Shown one piece after another: positions 1-6,627 of a stretch of DNA of 15,113 nt. The first letter of the stretch is position 1; each line of letters starts with the position of its first letter. The notes beneath the pieces were generated by a model. That model ran no database searches. It was not told the DNA's origin and worked only from the letters and a program-made list of their open reading frames with translations. The DNA comes from an uncultured Peptococcaceae bacterium (GTDB lineage: Bacteria; Bacillota; Peptococcia; Peptococcales; Peptococcaceae), in assembly GCA_902462325.1 (NCBI GenBank), contig CABQBF010000054.1, forward strand, positions 1-15,113, in the 5' to 3' direction. The position numbers were made by a program, and so were the translations under genes.

Positions 1-759
1 GACAGGACAGCGACGATAAAGCTGCGTCTCGCCCGCAGCAAAAAGAAAATGATTCCATAGGCCTACCGTTGCGAGCAATAATCCGACAACTAAATAAGTC
101 CAGCGCTGCCGTACTGCTGCTGGCAAAAAGAAATACAACGGCTCGCCGTTCAAATCTACAGGCACTTGAAGCACGCCCGTAGAAAAATATTGCAAGCCAC
201 TCAAATCCCAGCCGGTAAGTCCCACCAATCCATTATTGACCAACACTGCCAACATCAAAATATATAAGGCGTTGCGATGCAGTTCACCGACCAGCAAACC
301 CACACCCAACAACAAAATGGCCGCAGGCACCAGAGAAAAACAAATGGATGGCAGGAACTGCCCTACTGTGCCAGCGTGAAAATAACGCTGGCAAAAAGCC
401 ACTTGCAACAGCAAAACCATAAGGCTCAGCAAACCACTGCACAGCAAAATAATGCTACAGCGCAGCAATCCATATTGCAGCGGCGAATAGGCGGTAGCCC
501 GCCGCAATTGCGCCACAGCTTGCTCCTGCCGACTAAACAAATGGCTCAGAAACAATAATTGGGCAAGCAAAATGATGGGCAACACCTGCGCAAAGCAGGC
601 ACCCACGCTCCAGCCCGAATAAGGAGCCGCCCCTCCTACGCCTAAAATCATTTCACTGCGCAGCACATAGCAGCCAAACACGCCGATAATCAGCAGCAAC
701 GTCAGAAAAAACCGACTTCGTATCATTCGTTTCCACTCATAATAAAACAGCTTGTTCAA
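1..759 (-). CDS. ABC-2 type permease, partial (C-terminus beyond the left edge)
   Basis: One reading frame stays open for 253 codons from TTG at 759 to the left edge, so the gene is truncated by the window. The product begins LNKLFYYEWKRMIRSRFFLT: a basic, amphipathic N-terminus followed by a hydrophobic helix. Several long hydrophobic stretches follow at about residues 18-32, 56-74, 102-122, 138-158, 164-180 and 222-242. This layout is typical of ABC-2 export permeases. The TTG start has GGAGG nine bases upstream; no in-frame ATG has a comparable site near the N-terminus. The start lies 23 bases inside the end of the peptidase-permease gene, so translation is probably coupled. With the neighbouring ATPase and permease-peptidase it should form one inner-membrane transport complex. 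The substrate is unknown. The assignment to ABC-2 rests on context and hydropathy, not on a diagnostic motif. Confidence 0.8.
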   Translation of the reverse strand, partial: MNKLFYYEWKRMIRSRFFLTLLLIIGVFGCYVLRSEMILGVGGAAPYSGWSVGACFAQVLPIILLAQLLFLSHLFSRQEQAVAQLRRATAYSPLQYGLLRCSIILLCSGLLSLMVLLLQVAFCQRYFHAGTVGQFLPSICFSLVPAAILLLGVGLLVGELHRNALYILMLAVLVNNGLVGLTGWDLSGLQYFSTGVLQVPVDLNGEPLYFFLPAAVRQRWTYLVVGLLLATVGLWNHFLFAAGETQLYRRCPV

Positions 760-2950
760 GGTCAAAATCCTCCTCTGTTAATCCGCTTACCGCTAAAAAA
801 TCTTGCCAAGATAGATAACCGGGCACCTCGGCGCCACCGTTGGCAAATAACTTTGCTAACACCGCATCCATCTGCGCCTCTCCACCTAAAGCCTGCTCGG
901 CCTGCAACAACAGCAAGGGCATCACTGCATAGCGTTGTGCGCTTTCTTGCTGAGCACGGATAGCGGCTTGATAAGCCTCTGGCAATTGGGATAACATCTC
1001 CGAATGGCGATAGTAATAAGATCTTTGCAATTGTTGAACCTGTACCTTCCATTGCTCCACATAATGCTGACGGGCATAGGCCTGGCCGTATTGGGCCTTC
1101 ATCATGCGGTAGGTAGTGTAGCAGGTCAGCCCTTCGCTGCTCCAGGGACCGCCGTCCTCCCAAAACATCCAGCTCAATCCCCACCACTGATGCACAATTT
1201 CATGGGCCAGTACCTCGGCGCCACTGGCTCCTAAGTCAACATTGTTCAAATTTTGCGGGCTGAAGATTGTTTCGCCCATCACACTGAAATTGCCAAAGGC
1301 TCCGCCGCCCATGGCATAAGCGCTCTCCTCCACTAACTGCAGGGGATTGGCCGCATCAAAGGGCAAGGCCCCATAGTGCTGGGCACAATAGCGAAAGGCG
1401 TAACCTATTTGCTCTAAAGCGCCTAATTGTTCCATCATTTGCTGCTGCTGGCTGCTATAGTAAAAGTGAATGTGCATACCTGCTTCCTCGATAGGTTCCA
1501 TAGTATAATCGGCTGCATACAAATTGATGCGGGCGTCCTGACTGACCGACTGCCATTGTTTTTTCCCGCCCTTTTCACGAAGCAACGTAAGATGGGGACT
1601 GTTGGTCACCGGTGTTAACTGAGCCGGCAATGTAAAACGAAACACCGTTTCATCATCTTCTGTACGTTGCAGATAAAAACGGGGACCCAGTTTACTGTTG
1701 TACAATTCTACATATTGCTCGCTGATGTCCATACCCATTAAGGTATCCCGCAAAATCGACCAAATTTTAGGACTCCCGCCGTATTGCACAGTCAGCTTCT
1801 GATTTTCACCGGCAGGCAGTAGAAACTGCACAGTCTTATCGTTGTCGGTATCATCATGCAAATCGATAAATTCCCAGGGTTGGCCGTTTCGTGTCATAGA
1901 CTGGATGGTATAACCGGGATTAATTTGAAAGCTGCACAGCGTTTCCTCTGTTCCTCGGTTATGCAGCGTATAGACAGCCTTACCTTGTAAACGGCCCAAC
2001 ACTCCATCCAGTTCCACTTCTAGCTCACTGTGCTGCAAATACACTGCTTCCGGCGCTTCTGCCTCGGCAAAAACCGGCTCTAAAGGACTGCTATCCACAT
2101 AAGGCTCCTGTACGATACCAACCAAGCCCAAAGACAGTAATAATGCAGCTGCCAACAGAACGGTCCGCCTCGTTTGGCAATGGCAATGCAACGATTGCAA
2201 CGGCCCCAGTTGATAACAGCGCACCGTCAGCAGCGTCAATAGCCAAAATCCGCCCAATAACAAAAACCAACAAACACGGCTGTACACCGCCAACACCAGT
2301 GCAGGTCGATTGCTAAAATAATCAGACATTACCGGTACTAACGGATTCAGCCAGCGCAGCGCGTATTGGGGACTGACCCAAGTACTCAGGCTGAAACCGA
2401 TGGCTGTTGCGCAGAGCAACAGACTAATTTCTAAGCGCTGGGTAAGTTGGTAACAGCCCGCCGCCAGCAAAATACTTAAAATCCAGCAAGGCAGCAGCAA
2501 AATCAAACCGCTTAATAAATAAAGTACCAAGGAAAAAGGCTGCATCTGCACTACAGTCCAGGGCAGCCATACCAGCAGCAGTAAAGCGCCAGCGCCTAGA
2601 GCTGTGCGAAGTAACGCTGCTGTTTTTACCGTTTGCAGTAAAACAGGGGATACTGCTGCATTGGTCAGCGACTCCATCTGCTGCTTTTGCATACGCTGCA
2701 GCTCCAACAGCGTTAAGACCATCCACACCACTGCGCCGCCCAATCCTGCCGCCAGATGGGGATTGGCAATGGCCAGCGAAGCCGCTGTGAGGTCGGTAGC
2801 CGGTTGATACCATAACAGACCGGCCAACGGCAAAATCAGCAGAAAAAGCAGCGCTGCCCGCACAATCCAGCTCGATAACAAACGCTTTTTCTCCAAACGG
2901 TACAGCCGCCGCCACTGGCTCCAAAGATATCTTCTCTCAGGCTTCAACAT
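737..2950 (-). CDS. ABC permease fused to an M1-like zinc metallopeptidase domain
   Basis: The 737-residue product has two halves. Residues 1-285 hold about six or seven hydrophobic helices (near 28-48, 66-83, 112-134, 140-165, 172-192, 219-243, 262-281), as in an ABC-2 permease. From about 295 a soluble, probably extracytoplasmic, M1-type region follows. The zinc motif HEIVH (583-587) is followed 18 residues later by E606, the exact gluzincin spacing, and Y674 fits the catalytic tyrosine. The aminopeptidase GAMEN motif appears as GAFGN (550-554), so the glutamate that normally binds the substrate N-terminus is missing. ATG at 2950 is preferred because AAGGAGG lies eight bases upstream; the frame is open further, to 3019, but that part overlaps the ATPase gene. 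The start overlaps the ATPase stop by 14 bases. Known ABC permease/M1 fusions share this architecture. The peptide or lipid substrate cannot be told from sequence. Confidence 0.85.
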   Translation of the reverse strand: MLKPERRYLWSQWRRLYRLEKKRLLSSWIVRAALLFLLILPLAGLLWYQPATDLTAASLAIANPHLAAGLGGAVVWMVLTLLELQRMQKQQMESLTNAAVSPVLLQTVKTAALLRTALGAGALLLLVWLPWTVVQMQPFSLVLYLLSGLILLLPCWILSILLAAGCYQLTQRLEISLLLCATAIGFSLSTWVSPQYALRWLNPLVPVMSDYFSNRPALVLAVYSRVCWFLLLGGFWLLTLLTVRCYQLGPLQSLHCHCQTRRTVLLAAALLLSLGLVGIVQEPYVDSSPLEPVFAEAEAPEAVYLQHSELEVELDGVLGRLQGKAVYTLHNRGTEETLCSFQINPGYTIQSMTRNGQPWEFIDLHDDTDNDKTVQFLLPAGENQKLTVQYGGSPKIWSILRDTLMGMDISEQYVELYNSKLGPRFYLQRTEDDETVFRFTLPAQLTPVTNSPHLTLLREKGGKKQWQSVSQDARINLYAADYTMEPIEEAGMHIHFYYSSQQQQMMEQLGALEQIGYAFRYCAQHYGALPFDAANPLQLVEESAYAMGGGAFGNFSVMGETIFSPQNLNNVDLGASGAEVLAHEIVHQWWGLSWMFWEDGGPWSSEGLTCYTTYRMMKAQYGQAYARQHYVEQWKVQVQQLQRSYYYRHSEMLSQLPEAYQAAIRAQQESAQRYAVMPLLLLQAEQALGGEAQMDAVLAKLFANGGAEVPGYLSWQDFLAVSGLTEEDFDLEQAVLL

Positions 2951-3809
2951 GGGGTAGCCCTCCTTGGTGCAGCACATATAAATAACCGTCCTCCAGCGTG
3001 GACTCCGTTGGCTCCACAAACACCGGCAACTTTTCAGCTACTATGCGGCATACCACGCCTTGCGTAGTATCCTGCCGGGCCGTTATCCAATACGGCTGAG
3101 GCAAACGCTGCACCCCGTTTTCCGGCAAGATGCCCACATGTCCCTTGGCTGCCAATAATAACTGCCACGGCGCTCCGTCAAACAAAATTTTGCCTTCATG
3201 CAATACAATCAACCGATTACAGACGGATTGTACATCTTCAATGATATGGGTGGACAGCAGCACAATTTTATCGGCAGCCTGCTGGGCAAAGAGATTGCGG
3301 AACCGAATACGTTCTTCTGGATCCAAGCCTACAGTTGGCTCATCTAAAATTAACAGTTGGGGATTTCCCAACAGCGCCTGTGCAATCCCCACCCGTTGCC
3401 GCTGACCGCCTGACAAGGTACTGATGCGGGCTTTTCGTTTTTCCACTAAGCCGGTCTGCTCCAATACCCGCTGGATAACTGCCTTGTCGCTACAATCCTT
3501 CAGCGCCGCCATATAATCCAAAAACTGCTCCACCGTCAACTCATCATACAACCCAAATCGCTGCGGCAAATAGCCTAAATGCTGTTTCAGTTCCTGCTCC
3601 TGCTTGCAAAGCGGCCCACCGTCCAGAAAAATTTGCCCGCTTGTGGGCAAAATCCCCGCCACCAATAGTTGCATCAGCGTGCTTTTGCCAGCGCCGTTAG
3701 GCCCTAACAGACCCACCATGCTGGGCGCTTCCAAATCCAAAGAGATGTCCTCCAAGGCTATCTTGTCAGAAGCATACTGTTTTTTTACATGATTCATGCT
3801 AAGCTTCAT
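2937..3809 (-). CDS. ABC transporter ATP-binding protein
   Basis: This 290-residue cytoplasmic ATPase should power the two membrane proteins encoded downstream. All nucleotide-binding motifs are intact: Walker A GPNGAGKS (36-43), Q-loop at Q83, signature LSGGQ (132-136), Walker B LLILDE ending at E157 with D-loop GLD after it, and the switch histidine H198. A C-terminal extension of about 80 residues follows the core, as in many exporters of the antibiotic-resistance/NatA-like group. ATG at 3809 has AAAGGAG ten bases upstream. It is the first gene of the operon, about 25 bases downstream of the predicted transcription start, and its stop overlaps the next start. Drug, bacteriocin or peptide export would be typical of such sets, but nothing here fixes the substrate. 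Confidence 0.93.
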   Translation of the reverse strand: MKLSMNHVKKQYASDKIALEDISLDLEAPSMVGLLGPNGAGKSTLMQLLVAGILPTSGQIFLDGGPLCKQEQELKQHLGYLPQRFGLYDELTVEQFLDYMAALKDCSDKAVIQRVLEQTGLVEKRKARISTLSGGQRQRVGIAQALLGNPQLLILDEPTVGLDPEERIRFRNLFAQQAADKIVLLSTHIIEDVQSVCNRLIVLHEGKILFDGAPWQLLLAAKGHVGILPENGVQRLPQPYWITARQDTTQGVVCRIVAEKLPVFVEPTESTLEDGYLYVLHQGGLPHVEA

Positions 3810-3840
3810 CTACTTTCCACTCCTTTGTTGAACTGCTGCC

Positions 3841-3846
3841 AGTATA
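3841..3846 (-). promoter_or_regulatory. Candidate -10 box (TATACT) of the ABC/M1 operon
   Basis: Read on the minus strand, TATACT matches the sigma-A -10 consensus in five of six bases. No good TTGACA-like -35 lies 16-18 bases upstream; ATGGCA is the hexamer at 17. The -35 region is instead filled by 11-bp direct repeats, which suggests an activator-dependent promoter. Initiation would fall near 3834, giving a short leader that contains the ATPase ribosome binding site. Confidence 0.55.
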
Positions 3847-3850
3847 GCAA

Positions 3851-3894
3851 AGGTCTGTGAATCTGCCATGAACGCTCTGTGAAGTTTGTGTGGA
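3851..3894 (-). promoter_or_regulatory. Four tandem 11-bp direct repeats, candidate OmpR/PhoP-family activator site
   Basis: On the minus strand the units are TCCACACAAAC (3894-3884), TTCACAGAGCG (3883-3873), TTCATGGCAGA (3872-3862) and TTCACAGACCT (3861-3851). The conserved part is T(T/C)CA(C/T) at the start of each unit. A hexamer every 11 bp, ending nine bases before the -10 box, is the geometry of B. subtilis PhoP boxes (TTHACA with 5-bp gaps) and of other OmpR-family response regulators. Which regulator binds is unknown. Confidence 0.55.
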
Positions 3895-3906
3895 GCCAGC
3901 ATAAAA

Positions 3907-3922
3907 TGTTTCACGTGAAACA
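3907..3922. promoter_or_regulatory. parS: parS site 1 (ParB/Spo0J binding)
   Basis: TGTTTCACGTGAAACA is a perfect match to the 16-bp B. subtilis-type parS consensus (TGTTNCACGTGAAACA). The perfect palindrome extends to 24 bp (3903-3926). It lies in a gene-free region upstream of the ABC operon promoter. ParB loads at such sites and spreads, recruiting SMC for chromosome segregation. In Firmicutes most parS sites are near the replication origin. Confidence 0.93.
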
Positions 3923-3993
3923 TTTTTGCTATTCTTTTAAGCGCAAATCGGCAGCACAGTGAAAAGTTTTCTCTGAAAATCTATGTGCCACAT

Positions 3994-4039
3994 AAAGAAA
4001 GCCCCTGCATCACAATCCAAAATTGAGACACAGGAGCTT
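3994..4039 (-). terminator. Rho-independent terminator of the malY-like gene
   Basis: Read on the minus strand, AAGCTCCTG (4039-4031) pairs with CAGGGGCTT (4007-3999) with one G-U pair. Inside it a second stem TCTCAAT/ATTGTGA (one mismatch) closes a five-base loop, separated by a TG/TG internal loop. The hairpin is followed by TTTCTTT counted from the end of the stem. It lies about 135 bases after the stop of the C-S lyase gene and between the two parS sites, so it isolates that gene from the ABC operon. Confidence 0.75.
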
Positions 4040-4156
4040 ACCATGATGATTTGATATTTTATGAAAGAGACCCATAACCTTTATGTCATTCTTCCAGCAT
4101 TTCATCAATAAAGTGCGATAAAAAAGCATATAAAGAACATCACTGTGGTTATCTAT

Positions 4157-4172
4157 TGTTTCACGTGAAACA
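4157..4172. promoter_or_regulatory. parS: parS site 2 (ParB/Spo0J binding)
   Basis: A second perfect copy of TGTTTCACGTGAAACA sits three bases past the stop codon of the C-S lyase gene. Its centre is exactly 250 bp from that of the first site. Two perfect 16-bp matches so close together cannot reasonably be chance, which strengthens both calls. Confidence 0.93.
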
Positions 4173-4175
4173 GTT

Positions 4176-5378
4176 TTAACAGAAGACAAATTGTTGCAGC
4201 CGCGCAAAGGCTTCCTGAACCCGGGATAAAGGCAACGCTAAATTCATGCGGATATGACATGGGCCATGAAACATGCGGCCATCCTGCCACATCACTCCAG
4301 CATCCCAACCAGCCTTTAGCACCTCCTCAATGGTTTTGCCATGGGCGGCACACCATTGGGTGCAGTCTAAAAACATCATGTAGGTGCCCTGCGGTTTGGA
4401 TACCTGTACACCGGGAAAATGGGCGGCAATATAGTCGCAGGCAAACTCAATATTACCAGTCAGCACCTGCCGCAACTCATCCACCCACACATAGCCCTCA
4501 GGCTTGTAAGCACCCAGCAAAGCATGCATGGATAACACATTCATATCATTGTAATGGCAGAGCGACGCTTCCTTCTCCACCCGTTCCCGCATCCACTGAT
4601 TATAAATAATATGATAACTGCCCACCAAGCCAGCCAGATTAAAAGTCTTAGACGGCGCATATAGGGCCACTGTACGGTTACGGGCATCCTCTGAAACAGA
4701 TTGGGTGGGAATGTGCTTGTAGCCCTCTAAAATAATATCGGACCAGATTTCATCGGAAACTACGAACACATCATGCTTTTGAAACAACGCCATAGCCTGC
4801 TCCAATTCCCAACGCTCCCATACCCGTCCTGTCGGATTATGGGGCGAGCAGAAAATGGCGGCGTGAATTTTCTGCTGCACCAGTTTTTCTTCCATATCGG
4901 CAAAATCCATACACCAAACGCCAGATTCATCCTGCACCAGCGGCGAATGTACAATATGGTAACCGTTATTCAGCAAACAGCCGGTAAAACCGATATAGGT
5001 CGGCGAATGGAGCAACACCGTATCGCCTTTCGAACACAATACGTTGAGCGCACTTATCACACCGCCTAATACTCCGTTTTCATAACCAATTGCTTCTCTA
5101 GTCAAGCCAGTCACACCATTGCGCCTACTCTGCCATTGAATAATGGCGTTGTAATAATCCTCTGTCGGCTGAAAATACCCGAAAGCCGGATGCTGCGCTC
5201 GCTTCACAATAGCCTCTACAATAGTGGGAACTGTAGGAAAATTCATATCGGCCACCCACATGGGAATCGGTTCCACACCGTCTTTCGGCAACGGCGGCGC
5301 AAACCCGGTGCCCAAACCATCCACTGCCAACGCATCCCGACCTCGCCGGTCCATGATGGAGGTAAAATCATATTGCAT
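4176..5378 (-). CDS. MalY/PatB-family PLP-dependent C-S lyase (cystathionine beta-lyase type)
   Basis: The 400-residue product is a fold-type I PLP enzyme of the usual MalY/PatB length. These cytoplasmic enzymes cleave the C-S bond of cystathionine or cysteine conjugates, giving a thiol, pyruvate and ammonia; some members also act as regulators, as E. coli MalY does. Visible hallmarks are the N-terminal PMWVADMNF (39-47), SPHNPTG (178-184), the cofactor aspartate D209 in SDEIW, the Schiff-base lysine K244 in APSKTFNLAG, and the carboxylate-binding R377 in HIRMNLA. ATG at 5378 has GAGGTG about seven bases upstream. The gene follows the LysR gene in the same direction with a gap of about 100 bases, and a terminator lies after it. 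Whether it is an aminotransferase or a beta-lyase in vivo is not decidable, but the PatB/MalY assignment is firm. Confidence 0.92.
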   Translation of the reverse strand: MQYDFTSIMDRRGRDALAVDGLGTGFAPPLPKDGVEPIPMWVADMNFPTVPTIVEAIVKRAQHPAFGYFQPTEDYYNAIIQWQSRRNGVTGLTREAIGYENGVLGGVISALNVLCSKGDTVLLHSPTYIGFTGCLLNNGYHIVHSPLVQDESGVWCMDFADMEEKLVQQKIHAAIFCSPHNPTGRVWERWELEQAMALFQKHDVFVVSDEIWSDIILEGYKHIPTQSVSEDARNRTVALYAPSKTFNLAGLVGSYHIIYNQWMRERVEKEASLCHYNDMNVLSMHALLGAYKPEGYVWVDELRQVLTGNIEFACDYIAAHFPGVQVSKPQGTYMMFLDCTQWCAAHGKTIEEVLKAGWDAGVMWQDGRMFHGPCHIRMNLALPLSRVQEAFARLQQFVFC

Positions 5379-5472
5379 CGTTACACACCTCGTTTTGATA
5401 AAATTGTTTATGTATTTATAAGCATATCATAACCGAATCGTCATACAAAGAAAAATTTTCAAAGTTACTCCT

Positions 5473-6408
5473 TTATTTTTGTGTTTCATAGAATTTAGCA
5501 TAATTAGCACGAATAAAATCTACCACTGCTCTTTCTGCATTGGTTAGTATTCTGTCATCGGCCCAAATCAAATGGTGCTCGCTGGGATGAAACGTACCTT
5601 CTGCAAAGGGTTTTGTACAAATAAAACCATTTTTGATATACCAGCTATTCTCTAAGGCGCGATATAAAAACATCCCCACGCCTTTATTTTCTGCAATGGC
5701 TTGTAAAATATTACCTAAACTATTCAAGTAGCGTATTCTTTGTACAGGAAAAAATCTTTTCTGAAAATCTTCTTTCTGATTGTCAGAATAAGTAATAAAC
5801 TCCAATTCCTCATATTCTTCCACAGTCAACCGCGTTTTCTGTGCATAAGGATGTTTTGTACTCAAATAAATCCTGTATTCATCCTGCAAAAGTACCTCAA
5901 ACTGAAACGACATCGCTTGATAATACTTTTCTTCCTGTTCTTTTTCTTTCAGCATAACAGAAGTAAGACCGACATTATATCTCCCTAACAGCATTTCGTG
6001 TGAAAAATCCTTCATCGGAATTTCATGTAATGAAATACTGATTTCTGGATATTGCTGTTGAACACCCCAAATAATATTTTCCAAAATAAAGTTACATACT
6101 ACTGGAATAGCAGCCAAATGCACAGTTCCAGAAACTTTTTCTTTTTCCCGAGAAAATAATTTCCACGTATCGATTTTACTCTCCAACGATTCCAGAAGAT
6201 CTTTACAGTCCTGATACACCTGCAATCCATATACGGTAGGATAAGTTCCCTTCCTAGAACGGCGCAACAGCGTTACTTGCAATTCTTCCTCTAAGGCTTG
6301 TATGGATGATGTTAATGCCGGTTGGGTCATGTATAAATTTTTCGCTGCTTGATTAAAGGAATGACATTCTACCACCTGCACAAAATATCGTAATTGATCC
6401 AGTTTCAT
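5473..6408 (-). CDS. LysR-family transcriptional regulator
   Basis: The 311-residue length is standard for the family. The N-terminal winged helix-turn-helix (about residues 1-60: MKLDQLRYFVQVVECHSFNQ, then AAKNLYMTQPALTSSIQALE) is a textbook LysR DNA-binding domain. A linker helix and a periplasmic-binding-protein-like effector domain follow. The frame could begin at GTG 6414, but ATG 6408 is preferred because AGAGGG lies five bases before it. The gene is divergent from the transporter and amidohydrolase genes, the classic arrangement in which the regulator controls the neighbouring operon in response to its substrate. The C-S lyase gene lies downstream on the same strand and may be co-transcribed. 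Its effector is unknown. Confidence 0.95.
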   Translation of the reverse strand: MKLDQLRYFVQVVECHSFNQAAKNLYMTQPALTSSIQALEEELQVTLLRRSRKGTYPTVYGLQVYQDCKDLLESLESKIDTWKLFSREKEKVSGTVHLAAIPVVCNFILENIIWGVQQQYPEISISLHEIPMKDFSHEMLLGRYNVGLTSVMLKEKEQEEKYYQAMSFQFEVLLQDEYRIYLSTKHPYAQKTRLTVEEYEELEFITYSDNQKEDFQKRFFPVQRIRYLNSLGNILQAIAENKGVGMFLYRALENSWYIKNGFICTKPFAEGTFHPSEHHLIWADDRILTNAERAVVDFIRANYAKFYETQK

Positions 6409-6436
6409 AGGCACCCTCTTTTCTAGTTTTTTATTT

Positions 6437-6466
6437 ATTATCGCTGCAAACCTTCTATCATGTCAA
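6437..6466 (-). promoter_or_regulatory. Sigma-A-type promoter of the LysR gene
   Basis: On the minus strand a perfect TTGACA (6466-6461) and GATAAT (6442-6437, five of six to consensus) are 18 bases apart. Initiation would be near 6430, giving a leader of about 22 bases that carries the ribosome binding site for ATG 6408. Confidence 0.75.
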
Positions 6467-6514
6467 GCTTCTTGTTATAGATTAATTTATATCTTCTTTA
6501 TAATAAACAGCAAT

Positions 6515-6543
6515 TATACAATCTATTTTACTTATGATATAGT
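6515..6543 (+). promoter_or_regulatory. Candidate promoter of the transporter-amidohydrolase operon
   Basis: TATACA (6515-6520) and TATAGT (6538-6543) are 17 bases apart. Both are imperfect, as expected for a LysR-activated promoter. The region is very AT-rich, so chance matches are likely and the call is tentative. Confidence 0.35.
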
Positions 6544-6554
6544 ACAAATATGGA

Positions 6555-6584
6555 TTTGATATATCAAACAAAATTGCGCGCAAT
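6555..6584. promoter_or_regulatory. Two adjacent perfect palindromes, candidate regulator binding sites
   Basis: TTTGATATATCAAA (6555-6568) and ATTGCGCGCAAT (6573-6584) are perfect palindromes with centres 17 bp apart, between the divergent LysR and transporter genes. The first contains the T-N11-A dyad typical of LysR operators. They lie 44-73 bases upstream of the transporter start, downstream of the tentative promoter; an operator for repression or an alternative promoter arrangement are both possible. Confidence 0.45.
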
Positions 6585-6627
6585 ACTGATTTAAAAATTA
6601 TTTGCAAAATGTTAGGAGGTCTTTATT

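Noticed and set aside
277..558. 93-codon plus-strand frame rich in Gln
   Set aside because: It is the reverse shadow of the permease gene on the minus strand; its Gln runs come from Leu/Val codons read backwards, and no ribosome binding site precedes it.
762..1187. 141-codon minus-strand frame inside the peptidase gene
   Set aside because: It lies in another frame of the M1 domain, whose zinc motif region is clearly the coding frame.
2424..2924. 166-codon minus-strand frame rich in Ala and Gly
   Set aside because: It is an alternative frame of the membrane part of the peptidase-permease gene, with no start signal; its composition reflects hydrophobic codons read out of frame.
4010..4207. 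65-codon minus-strand frame beginning at TTG 4207 across the intergenic region
   Set aside because: It has no ribosome binding site, overlaps the end of the C-S lyase gene, and is interrupted by the function of the DNA it covers: a parS site and a terminator hairpin.
5401..5440. TATGAT and TATAAA boxes upstream of the C-S lyase gene as a promoter
   Set aside because: No -35 hexamer at a suitable distance could be found in the AT-rich sequence, so I do not call a promoter; transcription from the LysR gene is possible.
5427..5462. 11-codon frame from TTG 5462 directly after the LysR stop, with AAAGGAG upstream
   Set aside because: The spacing is acceptable, but the peptide (LKIFLCMTIRL) resembles nothing and there is no other support; it may be a relic ribosome binding site.
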